From Floricoccus tropicus (lineage in GTDB: Bacteria > Bacillota > Bacilli > Lactobacillales > Streptococcaceae), in NCBI RefSeq assembly GCF_001832905.1, contig NZ_MKIR01000001.1, positions 1 through 64,000 on the forward strand: a stretch of DNA of 64,000 bases, read 5' to 3'. This document shows positions 8,251 to 17,689 of the stretch, in pieces. A program made the position numbers and the translations under genes. Positions within the stretch are counted from its first letter, which is position 1. Each line of letters begins with the position of its first letter. The notes beneath the pieces are model-generated. The model worked only from the letters and a program-made list of their open reading frames with translations, searched no databases and was not told where the DNA came from.

Positions 8251-9102
8251 ATGAAATTTATAAGTAAAATAATGACAATATTTTTAGTAATAATTGCAAT
8301 AATAATTGGTGGAACTTTGTATGCTTTTAAAATAGAACCATATCAGGTTAGGGTCAAAGAGTACCAGATTAATGATACTTCAGCAAATAAGCAAGAATTA
8401 AGAATTGCTCAAATATCTGATACTCATATTAAGGAGGATTATACTACTGAGAATCTCTCTAAAGTTATTAATAAATTAAATGCAAGTAATCCAGACATTG
8501 TAGTTTTTACAGGTGACTTATACGACAACTATGCTAAGTATAATGACGATGCAAACCTAATAAATGAATTAAGTAAAATTAAATCTAAGTATGGTAAATT
8601 TGCTATCTGGGGAAATCATGATTATGGAGGAGGTGCATCAATTCAATACCCTACTATTATGGAAAATTCAGGTTTTCAGCTTTTATCTAACGAAAATACT
8701 GAAATAACTACAGATAATGGTAAAATAATTTCTTTAACAGGTATAGATGATTCTATGTTAGGAAATCCCTCTACTGAAAACTTAGCTGAAAATATCAATG
8801 CTGACTATAAAATTTTGCTTTCTCATGAACCTGATTCACTAAACAACTATATTAACTATGACTATAATCTTGCAATGAGTGGACATAGTCATGGCGGACA
8901 GGTTAACATACCGTTCTTTCCTTCAATAAATGAAGCAGCTACTTCTACAACTAATTTAGCTTCAAATTATAAGAAGGGATTGTACCATATTGGTGAAAAT
9001 GGACTTCAAAATATATTTGTTAATTCCGGTATTGGTACTACACATATTTCAGCTAGATTTGGGGTTACACCTGAAATTTCGATACTAAAGATTAGTCTTT
9101 AG
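8251..9102 (+). CDS. Membrane-anchored metallophosphoesterase, YkuE-like
   Basis: A 283-residue calcineurin-like phosphoesterase with an N-terminal membrane helix. Metal-binding motifs in order are ISDTHI, GDLYDN, GNHDY, a His in LSHEPD, and GHSHGGQ. Family members hydrolyse phosphoesters, with some acting on lipid A precursors or UDP-linked substrates; the substrate here is unknown. Two adjacent ATGs occur; the second (8251) has better spacing from GAGG. Stands alone between two hairpins. Confidence 0.82.
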   Translation: MKFISKIMTIFLVIIAIIIGGTLYAFKIEPYQVRVKEYQINDTSANKQELRIAQISDTHIKEDYTTENLSKVINKLNASNPDIVVFTGDLYDNYAKYNDDANLINELSKIKSKYGKFAIWGNHDYGGGASIQYPTIMENSGFQLLSNENTEITTDNGKIISLTGIDDSMLGNPSTENLAENINADYKILLSHEPDSLNNYINYDYNLAMSGHSHGGQVNIPFFPSINEAATSTTNLASNYKKGLYHIGENGLQNIFVNSGIGTTHISARFGVTPEISILKISL

Positions 9103-9150
9103 TATCTTTTTCTTTTGTGATATACTTAGAAAAATTTATTAGGAGGTCAC

Positions 9151-9642
9151 ATGGAAAAAATACAAATTATAAAGTTTGACAAAAAATACCAGGATGATAT
9201 GGTAAATTTCATTCTTGATATTCAACAAAATGAATTTGGTGTTGCTATAACCCTAGATGACCAACCAGATTTACTAAATATTACTCATCATTATGAAGAT
9301 AAGGATGGACTTTTTTTACTAGCAATGGACACAGAAAATGAAAATGTTATTGGAACAATTGCATTAGTTAAATTAGATGAAAATAAGTCTGCTTTGAAAA
9401 AGGTTTTTGTTGATCCTAAGTATAGGGGTGAATACAGGGTGGGGCAAAAACTACTGGATGCTGTTGTTGATTTTGCGCGAGAGACTGATATTGAAAAAAT
9501 ATATCTTGGTAGTACTGCTATGATGAAACGTGCTCATAATTTCTATAAGAAAAATGGTTTTGTTGAAGAAGATTTTTCTGTCTTTCCCAAAGATTTTCCT
9601 ATTGTTGAAGTAGATAGTATATTTATGGTCAAAGACTTATAG
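9151..9642 (+). CDS. GNAT-family N-acetyltransferase
   Basis: A 163-residue GNAT fold protein. The acetyl-CoA loop is seen as VDPKYRGEYRVGQKLLDAVV, followed by a C-terminal region with AHNFYKKNGF typical of the family. A strong AGGAGGT precedes the ATG. The substrate is unknown. Confidence 0.78.
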   Translation: MEKIQIIKFDKKYQDDMVNFILDIQQNEFGVAITLDDQPDLLNITHHYEDKDGLFLLAMDTENENVIGTIALVKLDENKSALKKVFVDPKYRGEYRVGQKLLDAVVDFARETDIEKIYLGSTAMMKRAHNFYKKNGFVEEDFSVFPKDFPIVEVDSIFMVKDL

Positions 9643-9686
9643 ATTAATTTATACTCTTATTTAAGAGTATCTTTGATATCAAAAAA

Positions 9687-9720
9687 AATTCCATCATAAT
9701 TGATGGAATTTTTATTTTAT
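9687..9720. terminator. Bidirectional terminator between acetyltransferase and rplT
   Basis: A perfect 10-bp stem (9687-9696 with 9701-9710) has a T-rich run on the plus side and an A8 run (T8 on the minus strand) on the other. It can end both converging transcripts. A second weaker hairpin (ATACTCTT/AAGAGTAT) lies just before it. Confidence 0.85.
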
Positions 9721-9727
9721 ATAAATA

Positions 9728-10084
9728 TTAAGCTAAAGCTTTTTTTGCTTCATCAGCAAGAGCTGTGAAAGCTGCTGAGTCGTTAACAGCTAGGTCAGCT
9801 AACATTTTACGGTTAACTTCGATACCAGCTAATTTAAGACCATGCATAAGTTTTGAATAGCTAAGACCATTCATACGAGCTGCTGCATTGATACGTGCGA
9901 TCCATAATTTACGGAAATCACGTTTCTTTTGACGACGATCGCGGTATGCATAGTTATATGAGTTATAAACTTGTTCTTTAGCAGTACGGAACAAAGTATG
10001 TTTAGCTCCATAATAACCTTTCGCAAGTTTTAGAGTACGTTTACGACGTTTGCGGCTTACAACGCCACCTTTAACACGTGCCAT
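9728..10084 (-). CDS. rplT: 50S ribosomal protein L20
   Basis: 118 residues, the usual L20 length. It has the basic N-terminus [28 protein letters not shown]-type signature and the conserved [16 protein letters not shown] segment. It binds 23S rRNA early in 50S assembly and in many bacteria represses its own operon. Last gene of infC-rpmI-rplT. Confidence 0.98.
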   Translation of the reverse strand: MARVKGGVVSRKRRKRTLKLAKGYYGAKHTLFRTAKEQVYNSYNYAYRDRRQKKRDFRKLWIARINAAARMNGLSYSKLMHGLKLAGIEVNRKMLADLAVNDSAAFTALADEAKKALA

Positions 10085-10137
10085 TTATATATTCCTCCGA
10101 TATTTTTCTTTAATAATAGTTTTAAATGAAATCTGAA

Positions 10138-10338
10138 TTATCTCATTTGTGAAAGCATTGCTTTAATACGTTTGAAGTCACCACTACTTACCATTGAAGC
10201 TTTACGAAGTTGACGACGTTGTTTTTTAGTTTTTCCGTGGAAACGGTGAGAAGTGTAAGCACGGAAACGTTTAAGTCCGCCGCTACCAGTACGTTTAAAA
10301 CGTTTTGCGCTTCCGCGGTGAGTTTTTTGTTTTGGCAT
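10138..10338 (-). CDS. rpmI: 50S ribosomal protein L35
   Basis: 66 residues, very basic, starting [20 protein letters not shown], typical of L35. Lies between infC and rplT in the usual order. Confidence 0.98.
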   Translation of the reverse strand: MPKQKTHRGSAKRFKRTGSGGLKRFRAYTSHRFHGKTKKQRRQLRKASMVSSGDFKRIKAMLSQMR

Positions 10339-10356
10339 TTTATTGATTCCTCCGAA

Positions 10357-10875
10357 TTATTTTTTGTCTGCGATTGGCGCCAATTGCATAAACATTGAGC
10401 GTCCATCCATTTTTGCACGTTGCTCAACGACTGCAATATCTTTAGTCGCTGCAGCAAAGTCATCAAGAACTTTTTGTCCAACTTCTTTATGGGTAATCAT
10501 ACGACCCTTAAAGCGGATTGAAACCTTAACTTTGTATCCTTTAGCAAGGAATTTCTCAGCTTGACGTAGCTTAGTATCAAAGTCATTTTTGTCAATTACT
10601 GGACTTAAACGAACTTCTTTAACTGTTACCACAGTCTGGTTTTTCTTTTGTTCTTTTAATTTTTTCTTTTGCTCAAATTTGAACTTAGAAAAGTCCATAA
10701 TTTTTGCTACAGGTGGTTTAGCTTGTGGTGAGATCAAAACAAGATCTAAATCTTGGTCTTGTGCTTGTCTTAAAGCATCTGAAGTTTCTACAACTCCAAG
10801 TTGGTCACCATCTGCACTGATTAAACGAACTTCGCGAGCGCGAATTTGCCCGTTCATAAACAAATCTTTTGCTAT
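10357..10875 (-). CDS. infC: Translation initiation factor IF-3
   Basis: Binds the 30S subunit and checks start-codon pairing with initiator tRNA. N-terminal domain ([19 protein letters not shown]), Lys-rich linker and C-terminal domain ([23 protein letters not shown]) are complete, about 172 residues. I place the start at ATA 10875 (or ATC 10878) because AGAAGGAG lies 7 bases upstream of the ATA and the protein begins here in relatives. The in-frame ATG at 10911 lacks a ribosome-binding site and adds an unlikely Arg-rich extension. A rare start codon is a known autoregulatory device of infC. Confidence 0.9.
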   Translation of the reverse strand: MAKDLFMNGQIRAREVRLISADGDQLGVVETSDALRQAQDQDLDLVLISPQAKPPVAKIMDFSKFKFEQKKKLKEQKKNQTVVTVKEVRLSPVIDKNDFDTKLRQAEKFLAKGYKVKVSIRFKGRMITHKEVGQKVLDDFAAATKDIAVVEQRAKMDGRSMFMQLAPIADKK

Positions 10876-10913
10876 GATATATCTCCTTCTAAATATTCTT
10901 TTTCGTTTCAAAG

Positions 10914-10942
10914 CGAAAAAATGAGCCTACCGCAGTAAGCCC
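10914..10942 (-). terminator. Attenuator-like hairpin in the infC leader
   Basis: On the minus strand GGGCTTAC-TGCG-GTAGGCTC forms an 8-bp stem followed by ATTTTTTCG. It lies between the promoter near 11.07 kb and infC, so it could stop transcription before the operon. Firmicute infC-rpmI-rplT operons are often controlled this way through L20 or leader RNA (family knowledge). Confidence 0.65.
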
Positions 10943-11048
10943 ATTTAAATTCCTCACCAGTGCATACAAATACGCTAGTAAAGATTAATCGATCTCTGCC
11001 CAGTACTATACACACTTAGGCGAGAAGCTGGTGCTTCTGCTTTTCAAC
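10943..11048 (-). promoter_or_regulatory. infC-rpmI-rplT leader RNA
   Basis: About 100 bases of GC-richer leader precede the attenuator hairpin, with several self-complementary stretches such as AGAAGC/GCTTCT. The arrangement fits an L20-type or related autoregulatory leader, but I could not confirm a named RNA family by hand. Confidence 0.5.
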
Positions 11049-11054
11049 TTTATT

Positions 11055-11082
11055 AGTATAACATATGTACAGTACATGTCAA
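11055..11082 (-). promoter_or_regulatory. Promoter of infC-rpmI-rplT
   Basis: TTGACA (11077-11082) and TATACT (11055-11060) are 16 bases apart on the minus strand, near consensus. The same boxes and spacing recur at the rpsP promoter in this window. Confidence 0.75.
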
Positions 11083-11165
11083 GAGTTTTATTTCAATTAT
11101 TAATTTTTATATTAAAAATAATTTTAAAACTATAAAATATGAAATTTTTATCAGTCTATGACGAC

Positions 11166-12620
11166 TTATAACTTTCTAATAGCTACAAATCTACGATTAC
11201 CACTTCCTGCAATATATGATATCCATTCATATCCGTTAAAAGTTGTTTTATAGTCATAAATTACAGATTGACCTGAATTATATGTAGCAAGAGATGGACT
11301 ATGTATTTTTGGTTCAGCTCTAACATCTGATTTCTCTTTAAATACATGAGTACCGCTAGATTTTGTAAGAGACCAAGTAGATGATGGGTTTGCATTTGAA
11401 CTAGATGTATTTTTGGATATTAATTCAACTTGCATATCATATATTTCCAAAGATTTCCCACTTGTACCTGACATTTTACCATTAGTAACCCAAGGTTGCC
11501 ATCCATTATTTTGAACATTCACTCTATATCTAATATCATATGTTTTTGCTAAATCACCAGTCAATCTAATTTCTACAGCTTCTAATCGTTTGCTTTGTCC
11601 TGTTGTACCTGATACATTTCCATTTGAAGTCCAATTTTGCCAACCCACATCCTGAATATGAGATCTATATTCAATTGATCCAGAGCTTGATAGGTTGTTT
11701 ACAGTCAATGCAATAGCTTCAACTCTTTTCTCCCCTTTTAAACTTGAACTTCTACCATTAGAAACCCATGGTTGCCAACCATAAGTCGATACATGGGCTA
11801 AATAATTAATTCCATCTGATGGATTATTATTTTGTAACTTTGAATCTATTTTATTGGTATTTGAAGATAAACTATTTTTAATGATTGGAATATATCGACG
11901 ATTTCCTTGATAACTAAGATAAGAAATCCAGGTATAGCCATCTGCATCTAATTTTCTATCATAATTAACACTTGCACCTGCTGAATAGTATGCCAAATCA
12001 GCACTAGAAATTTTAGCTTCTGCTTTAATTGGATATTTACCATCAAATTTATATACACCACTTGGTGGAATATTATTATTTTGACTTTGTGGATTCGTTT
12101 GATTGCTAGTATTTGTCTGAGAACCACTTAAGTCCTTAAAATGAATATACCCACTTACACTGTTTTTATCAATCCATCTGGAATTATAGTTTCCTGAATA
12201 GTTCCAATTATATTCTTCAATACGTACTCTATTACCTTCAATCTCAGCAACCCACGCAACATGCATACTCGTCCACCACGCTATTGCTCCGATAGCTGGG
12301 GTCATATCTACACGATATCCTTGATTTCGAGCAGTGTATCCCCATGTATTCGCATTACCATATCCACCTGGAAGATTAAACTTGTTTACGGTACTAAGAC
12401 GATTGGCAACAAATGATGTACATTGTCTTACGTACATTCCCCAATTATCTGATGCATGTGACCCAACTGGATAAGCCTTCCATTTAGATGGATAGTCATC
12501 ACCTATTACTGCCGCTTGTGCAACAGTTGCTTGGTTGATTGAAAACATACCTGGTACAATGCTTCCTAATAATGTAACGCTTAAAGCACTACTAGCAACA
12601 AATCTTTTAAAACTAATCAA
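11166..12620 (-). CDS. Secreted CHAP-domain protein with ChW repeats and SH3b domains
   Basis: A probable peptidoglycan amidase or endopeptidase acting at the cell wall. The 484-residue precursor has a signal peptide (to about AQAA, residue 37) and a CHAP domain (about 40-160) with catalytic Cys in VRQCTSFVANRL and His in SMHVAWVAEI. An Asn/Gln-rich linker, a bacterial SH3 domain (about 190-250), three ChW-type repeats (GWQPWVSNG, GWQNWTSNG, GWQPWVTNG) and a second SH3-like domain at the C-terminus follow. The wall-targeting modules point to a lysin or cell-separation enzyme. No prophage genes lie nearby. It follows the lipoprotein gene by 18 bases. Confidence 0.85.
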   Translation of the reverse strand: MISFKRFVASSALSVTLLGSIVPGMFSINQATVAQAAVIGDDYPSKWKAYPVGSHASDNWGMYVRQCTSFVANRLSTVNKFNLPGGYGNANTWGYTARNQGYRVDMTPAIGAIAWWTSMHVAWVAEIEGNRVRIEEYNWNYSGNYNSRWIDKNSVSGYIHFKDLSGSQTNTSNQTNPQSQNNNIPPSGVYKFDGKYPIKAEAKISSADLAYYSAGASVNYDRKLDADGYTWISYLSYQGNRRYIPIIKNSLSSNTNKIDSKLQNNNPSDGINYLAHVSTYGWQPWVSNGRSSSLKGEKRVEAIALTVNNLSSSGSIEYRSHIQDVGWQNWTSNGNVSGTTGQSKRLEAVEIRLTGDLAKTYDIRYRVNVQNNGWQPWVTNGKMSGTSGKSLEIYDMQVELISKNTSSSNANPSSTWSLTKSSGTHVFKEKSDVRAEPKIHSPSLATYNSGQSVIYDYKTTFNGYEWISYIAGSGNRRFVAIRKL

Positions 12621-12638
12621 ATATTACTCTCCTCTTCA

Positions 12639-13319
12639 TCATTTACTTCGTACTAAACTATAATTTGTACCATCATTAAAATTAACATTGACTTCATCAT
12701 CACCATTAAAAATAATAGTAACTTTATTTTTAGCAGGTGTTTCACGATATCTTCCCCAATTTGCCGTAACAGTATTTCCATTACTTGAAGCACTGCTAAG
12801 ATAAATAACTCTTTCTACTGCTTGACTTCCCCATGAAAAATAATCATCATATCCTAATGGACCCAATAAATATATGAAACCTGTTTCTGTATCTTTCCAT
12901 GTTCCGGTTAAGTTATCCAAGCTATAAATCGTTTGATTTGGTATCTCCTTAGCCTCTGTATTTGTTTCAGAATCATTTGTATAAGAATTTGTTTTCTCCG
13001 GTTCATTATCATTACTGCGATAATCTTCAGATTGTTCATTTGTAGTCAGTGGAATAGAATTATTCTCAGTTGAAATTTCTTGAGTATATTCTTCATTTAC
13101 TGCTGAAGTAGAACTTGTTTCCTCTATAATTTGAAGAGCTGACGACTCTGATTTTTCACTAATGCTTTCACTACTTTTATTAGTGATTGAAGAAGTAATT
13201 GAAGATTCACTAATAGAATTTGTTGACGACACATTGTTGTTAGTCTTACTCCCTCCACAAGCTGTAAGTGTGAGAATAGACACTGAGCTTAATATTCCTA
13301 TTAATATTTTTTTATTCAT
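12639..13319 (-). CDS. Lipoprotein with Ser/Thr/Glu-rich linker
   Basis: A 226-residue lipoprotein with signal MNKKILIGILSSVSILTLTACGG and lipobox LTAC at about residue 21. A long low-complexity Ser/Glu/Asn linker (about 25-125) leads to a roughly 100-residue beta-rich C-terminal domain (GTWKDTETGFIYLLGP). The domain is not one I recognise. Probably co-transcribed with the CHAP protein gene, so a wall-related role is plausible. Confidence 0.7.
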   Translation of the reverse strand: MNKKILIGILSSVSILTLTACGGSKTNNNVSSTNSISESSITSSITNKSSESISEKSESSALQIIEETSSTSAVNEEYTQEISTENNSIPLTTNEQSEDYRSNDNEPEKTNSYTNDSETNTEAKEIPNQTIYSLDNLTGTWKDTETGFIYLLGPLGYDDYFSWGSQAVERVIYLSSASSNGNTVTANWGRYRETPAKNKVTIIFNGDDEVNVNFNDGTNYSLVRSK

Positions 13320-13451
13320 TGTTCACCTCGTTATATTTTGCTAGCTAAAAGATACAGAAACCACCTGACGGTAATCGAATATTCTTATCTGTCTATCTTT
13401 CTGAATATATATACGAAGTTAAAAATAATAAATATCAAAATAAAAATATTT

Positions 13452-13494
13452 TCCACAAAAAAGGATATTGATTCATTCTAGAATCAATATCCTT
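13452..13494 (-). terminator. Terminator after the 85-residue membrane protein gene
   Basis: A 13-bp perfect stem (AAGGATATTGATT with its complement) is followed on the minus strand by TTTTTTGTGG. Confidence 0.8.
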
Positions 13495-13507
13495 CGGGAA
13501 GCTTTAA

Positions 13508-13765
13508 TTAGGCATTATTGTCATCTTTTGGATTATGACTACGATATTTATGCCACATAATAAGACAACAAACTGCTGAAATACTTAAATTTGGAAATGT
13601 ATCTACCCCATTAATTTGATATACATAAGACATAATTACTGCAAGAAAAATTAATGTGTAAAATGTTGGAATTAATATTCTGAATTTTCCGCTTAAAATA
13701 CTATCACTGAAAACTAGAAACATAACTAGGAAAATACAAATCGTCATCATAAGTGGTTCAATCAT
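13508..13765 (-). CDS. Small membrane protein, unknown function
   Basis: 85 residues with two or three membrane helices, starting MIEPLMMTICIFLVMFLVFSD, and a charged C-terminal tail HKYRSHNPKDDNNA. No family recognised. It has its own terminator and a cre-like site about 100 bases upstream. Confidence 0.55.
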   Translation of the reverse strand: MIEPLMMTICIFLVMFLVFSDSILSGKFRILIPTFYTLIFLAVIMSYVYQINGVDTFPNLSISAVCCLIMWHKYRSHNPKDDNNA

Positions 13766-13864
13766 ACGATCTCCTTAATTGTAAAGCGTTTTTATTTATT
13801 ATAAAGATAGTAAATATCTTTTAATCTCTTTTTCTGTTTATATTATAGCATATATTCACAATCT

Positions 13865-13880
13865 TTGCAAACGCTTTCTA
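13865..13880. promoter_or_regulatory. cre-like (CcpA) site
   Basis: TTGCAAACGCTTTCTA matches the catabolite-responsive element consensus WTGNAARCGNWWWCAW except for one A-to-T. It lies upstream of the 13.5-kb membrane protein gene and downstream of the YczE-like gene. CcpA control is inferred. Confidence 0.4.
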
Positions 13881-13954
13881 ATTATATAGATAATGCAAAT
13901 TCCAATAAATTTATAAGAAATTAAGTATTCTCTAATATATATAACTTTAAAACT

Positions 13955-14662
13955 TTACTTAGAAATCCCTTTTCGCTCATAAGACCAAGACATAATATAT
14001 GAGAATAAAAATAATGATATTACTGTACCTTCTCGCACATAGATTGGTAAGTTAAAGAGGAAGGATAATAGTAAAGAACCACTGAACCCTACTACGTCAA
14101 CGCAATAACGGTAAAACTTCATAGAATGATTTGTTCTTTCAGAAACTAAAGTACAAAAGTTTTCTATTGGAAATTTTAAGGTGTTGTAATAGAGAATACG
14201 TCCAACTGCAAAACACGTTACCACTAAACCGATGAAGAAGCAGATAACCTTCATAAAATAATTATCTAAAGTAACTGAACCCAATAGGCTATAGTAAAAG
14301 AAGTTTACTACATAGCCGAAACATAAGTTTGCGACTAACATTAGAAGATAGCGGCTGATACTTCTTTCCTTATCCAAAATGAAGCAGACAAGTAAGAACG
14401 AAAGATTACTAATTGTCGTTAGCGTACCAACCTTCATATTAAAAATATCAGACATTGAGAGTATAAGAGCATTAAAGCAAGTTACTCCAATATCTGCTTT
14501 AATTGAAAGCGACATTCCAAGCCCACTTACTGCATAATAAAAAAATGAAATTAGTAAGGCTTTCTGTCCATAGCTAAGTTTGTTAAAAAAATTCAAAGGT
14601 TCCTCCTGATTTAAATAAATCCATACATATACATAGTCAAAAAAATATTGAGCATAGTCCAA
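13955..14662 (-). CDS. YczE/YitT-like integral membrane protein
   Basis: A 235-residue protein with about five membrane helices. The segment SGLGMSLSIKADIGVTCFNA resembles the YczE/YyaS family. These are membrane proteins of unclear biochemical role. It ends 20 bases downstream of engB's stop region and is transcribed in the same direction. Confidence 0.65.
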   Translation of the reverse strand: MDYAQYFFDYVYVWIYLNQEEPLNFFNKLSYGQKALLISFFYYAVSGLGMSLSIKADIGVTCFNALILSMSDIFNMKVGTLTTISNLSFLLVCFILDKERSISRYLLMLVANLCFGYVVNFFYYSLLGSVTLDNYFMKVICFFIGLVVTCFAVGRILYYNTLKFPIENFCTLVSERTNHSMKFYRYCVDVVGFSGSLLLSFLFNLPIYVREGTVISLFLFSYIMSWSYERKGISK

Positions 14663-14682
14663 AAACTAATGCTCAATAACTA

Positions 14683-15267
14683 TTAATCAATGTGATTTTC
14701 AATAGCTTGCCAAGCCTGATCATAACCAGTCTTATCGACACTTGAAAAAATGATAAAATCATCAGTGCTGTCAAACTGCAAAGCTTTTTTAATCATACTT
14801 TCATGTTTATTCCATTTACCACGAGGGATTTTATCTGCCTTAGTAGCAACTAAAATTACTGGAATTCCATAATATTTAAGAAATTCATACATTTGTACAT
14901 CATCTACTGATGGTTCATGGCGCATATCTACAAGGCTAACAACAGCACGTAAATTGCTACGAGTTGTAAGATACTCTTCAATCATTTTACCCCACTTAGC
15001 GCGTTCAGATTTACTAACTTTAGCGTATCCATAACCTGGAACGTCCACAAAGTGAATTGTATCATCTATATTATAAAAATTTAAAAGTTGAGTTTTACCA
15101 GGTTTACCAGAAGTTCTAGCAAGGTTTTTACGATTCAAAAGAGTATTGATAAAACTTGATTTACCAACGTTTGAACGACCAGCTAACGCGATTTCAGGCA
15201 TGTCAGTTTCTGGATATTGCTTACTTGACGCTGCACTAATAACGATTTCTGCATTATGTTTGTTCAT
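14683..15267 (-). CDS. engB: Ribosome biogenesis GTP-binding protein EngB/YsxC
   Basis: A 194-residue GTPase needed for late 50S assembly. The G-motifs are [12 protein letters not shown] (P-loop), DVPGYG (G3) and TKAD (G4). Located directly after clpX, the arrangement found across streptococci and lactococci. Confidence 0.96.
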   Translation of the reverse strand: MNKHNAEIVISAASSKQYPETDMPEIALAGRSNVGKSSFINTLLNRKNLARTSGKPGKTQLLNFYNIDDTIHFVDVPGYGYAKVSKSERAKWGKMIEEYLTTRSNLRAVVSLVDMRHEPSVDDVQMYEFLKYYGIPVILVATKADKIPRGKWNKHESMIKKALQFDSTDDFIIFSSVDKTGYDQAWQAIENHID

Positions 15268-15317
15268 ATTTCACCTCCTGTGTTTATGATTTTAAAAGGC
15301 ACCATAGTGCCAATATA

Positions 15318-16580
15318 TTATTCTTTTTCTTCAGTTTTTTCTTTGTCAATTGCATTTTCAGCTTTTTTGATAATAATTGGATCTTCAGAACCATCAACTG
15401 CTGCTTTTGTAATGATTACTTTTTCAACATCATCAATACTTGGCACGTCATACATAATATCCATCATAACTTCTTCGATGATTGAACGTAGTCCACGCGC
15501 ACCTGTTTTTCTTGAAATAGCTTTTGCTGCGATCTCAGTAAGAGCATCATCCTCAAATTCTAAGTCAATTCCGTCATACTTCATCAACTTCTTGTACTGT
15601 TTAACCAAAGCATTTTTCGGTTTAGTCAAAATGTTAACTAAGTCTTCTTCAGTCAATTGTTCAAGAGCTGCTACAACCGGTAAACGTCCAATAAATTCTG
15701 GAATAAGACCAAATTTTTGAATATCTTCAGAAGTAATTTCTTGCATGTATGAAGCATCATCAGCAAGTTTTTTATTATTAGAACCAAATCCAATAACTTT
15801 TTCACCTAAACGTGACTTAACGATATCTTCTATGCCATCAAATGCTCCACCTACGATGAACAAAATATTTTTTGTGTCAACTTGAATCATTTCTTGGTTT
15901 GGATGTTTACGTCCACCTTGAGGTGGTACACTTGCTACTGTGCCTTCAATAATTTTAAGAAGGGCCTGTTGAACTCCTTCACCTGATACATCTCGAGTAA
16001 TTGAAACATTTTCAGATTTTTTAGCAATCTTATCAATTTCATCAACATAGATAATACCACGTTCTGCACGTTCAACATTATAGTCACTAGCTTGTAAGAG
16101 CTTCAATAGAATGTTTTCTACATCTTCACCAACATATCCAGCTTCTGTTAAACTAGTCGCATCAGCAATTGCAAACGGAACGTTAAGAGATCTTGCCAAT
16201 GTTTGAGCTAGGAAAGTTTTACCACTACCTGTTGGACCAATTAGTAGAATATTTGATTTTTGAAGTTCAACTTCTCCTTCTTCTTGTGTTTGAGAGAAAT
16301 TAATACGCTTGAAATGATTATAAACTGCAACTGCTAAGGCACGTTTTGCACGGTCTTGTCCAACTACATATTCATTTAAAGCACCCATTATTTCACGGGG
16401 TTTTTTACTGTCATTAACTTCAGCTAAAACTTCTTCGCGTTGTTCTTCTTCAAGAATTTGGACAGATAAATCTACACACTCATTACAAATGTATACTCCA
16501 CTTCCTGCTATTATTTTTTTAACTTGATCTTGGCTCTTTCCGCAGAAAGAACAAGTTATCATATCATTTGTACTTGCCAC
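15318..16580 (-). CDS. clpX: ATP-dependent Clp protease ATP-binding subunit ClpX
   Basis: Hexameric AAA+ unfoldase that feeds substrates to ClpP. N-terminal zinc-binding domain (CSFCGKSQ ... CNEC), Walker A GPTGSGKT, Walker [11 protein letters not shown], the pore loop GYVGED and the ClpP-contacting IGF loop (VIGFGS) are all present. I place the start at GTG 16580, which has GAGG at good spacing. The upstream ATG at 16592 overlaps that ribosome-binding site. Product 420 residues. Confidence 0.95.
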   Translation of the reverse strand: MASTNDMITCSFCGKSQDQVKKIIAGSGVYICNECVDLSVQILEEEQREEVLAEVNDSKKPREIMGALNEYVVGQDRAKRALAVAVYNHFKRINFSQTQEEGEVELQKSNILLIGPTGSGKTFLAQTLARSLNVPFAIADATSLTEAGYVGEDVENILLKLLQASDYNVERAERGIIYVDEIDKIAKKSENVSITRDVSGEGVQQALLKIIEGTVASVPPQGGRKHPNQEMIQVDTKNILFIVGGAFDGIEDIVKSRLGEKVIGFGSNNKKLADDASYMQEITSEDIQKFGLIPEFIGRLPVVAALEQLTEEDLVNILTKPKNALVKQYKKLMKYDGIDLEFEDDALTEIAAKAISRKTGARGLRSIIEEVMMDIMYDVPSIDDVEKVIITKAAVDGSEDPIIIKKAENAIDKEKTEEKE

Positions 16581-16602
16581 ATTATACCTCATTTTCTAAC
16601 AC

Positions 16603-16636
16603 CACTAGTCATAAATTATGACTAGTGTTTTTTATT
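16603..16636. repeat. Inverted repeat between dfrA and clpX
   Basis: A perfect 10-12-bp stem (CACTAGTCAT with ATGACTAGTG) sits about 25 bases before the clpX start. The T-run (TTTTTTATT) is on the plus strand, so it does not look like a terminator for the minus-strand operon. It could be an mRNA hairpin protecting or tuning clpX. Confidence 0.5.
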
Positions 16637-16660
16637 AACTTATTTATTCTAAATGGCTTT

Positions 16661-17161
16661 TTATTTTTTTCGGTCTAAAACTTCAACTGTAAAGTCATAG
16701 ATATTGGCTTCATCTTTTTCATGCAATTCTTGTCTTGCTAGCTCAAATTCAGAAATTGGAAATGTTTCTGGAAAATAAGTGTCACCGACAAGTTTAGCAT
16801 GTACTATTGTACGATAAAGCTTAGTAATATCTTGAGCAAACAGATCAAGAATTTGAGCACCCCCGATAATATATAAATCTTTATCCTGATTTTTGTACCA
16901 GTCTAAGACTTGATCGCGGTTTGTCATGACTAAGATTTTATCAGATTCAGCATCATAATCTTTATCAGTAGTTAGAACAATCGTTGTTCGTCTAGGTAAT
17001 GCACGTTTGTTCATACCATCAAAAGTTTTACGTCCCATAAGAATCGCTTGGTCAAGCGTTGTTTCTTTAAAATGTGCCAATTCAGCTGGTAGACGCCATG
17101 GTAACGTTCCGTCTTTTCCGATTAAACCATTTTCATCTTCAGCCCATATACCTGCTATCAT
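16661..17161 (-). CDS. dfrA: Dihydrofolate reductase
   Basis: Reduces dihydrofolate to tetrahydrofolate with NADPH, recycling the product of thymidylate synthase. The 166-residue protein has MIAGIWAEDENGLIGKDGTLPWRLP, the acidic active-site residue in AELAHFK, and the NADPH motifs MGRKTFDG and IIGGAQI. I use ATG 17161, served by AAGGAG; the ATG at 17185 gives an extra non-homologous N-terminus. Lies between thyA and clpX, as in streptococci. Confidence 0.95.
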   Translation of the reverse strand: MIAGIWAEDENGLIGKDGTLPWRLPAELAHFKETTLDQAILMGRKTFDGMNKRALPRRTTIVLTTDKDYDAESDKILVMTNRDQVLDWYKNQDKDLYIIGGAQILDLFAQDITKLYRTIVHAKLVGDTYFPETFPISEFELARQELHEKDEANIYDFTVEVLDRKK

Positions 17162-17368
17162 GATAATCTCCTTTTTGAATGTCACTTTAACTAAAGTTCC
17201 TTACTTATTTATATAATATTAACTCATAATAAGTAAATTTGCACGATTAAAGTGGACCAAATATGCATTCATTAAACACATCAGATATCTATTATAACAT
17301 ATTGCACTTATCTAGTTAAGAAAAAGAATTCAAAATGCACTATATATGGTCTTAATAATTCGTATTTT

Positions 17369-17402
17369 AAAAGAAAGCTAAGATTTACTTAACTTTCTTT
17401 TT
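17369..17402 (-). terminator. Terminator after the 92-residue membrane protein gene
   Basis: AAGAAAGTTAAG and CTTAGCTTTCTT pair around TAAAT, overlapping the stop codon, with a short T-rich tail on the minus strand. Confidence 0.5.
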
Positions 17403-17663
17403 ATAAGCATTATATATAAGGTAAATACTTTCAGATAAAGCTAGTATTACAATGATTGAAATCAAAGGATATTTTGCAATTGTTACGCCCATCAAGGATA
17501 GACTCATAATTGAAATAATAAATATGAGTGAAATAAGTTTAAAGGCAATATAGCCAGCAATTACCACTAATAAAATTTTTAATATTAATGGTAATTGATT
17601 GAATTTATTTATTATATCTTTGATAAATTTCGGTGCCTTCTCAGGTACTTTTATATCTTTCAT
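17385..17663 (-). CDS. Small hydrophobic membrane protein
   Basis: 92 residues with a basic N-terminus (MKDIKVPEKAPKFIKDIINK) and two or three membrane helices. It follows thyA by 26 bases on the same strand. No family recognised. Confidence 0.55.
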   Translation of the reverse strand: MKDIKVPEKAPKFIKDIINKFNQLPLILKILLVVIAGYIAFKLISLIFIISIMSLSLMGVTIAKYPLISIIVILALSESIYLIYNAYKKKVK

Positions 17664-17689
17664 ATAACTTACCTTCTTTCAACTATTAA

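Noticed and set aside
10876-10911. ATG at 10911 as infC start
   Set aside because: No ribosome-binding site precedes it, and it would place the real AGAAGGAG inside the coding sequence and add a basic extension absent from the family.
11166-12620. Phage endolysin
   Set aside because: It has a signal peptide and is paired with a lipoprotein, and no holin or other phage genes are near, so a host wall enzyme is more likely.
13779-13795. Second cre-like site (TTGTAAAGCGTTTTTAT)
   Set aside because: It needs an extra base relative to the consensus and fails the 3' half; only the site at 13865-13880 is kept.
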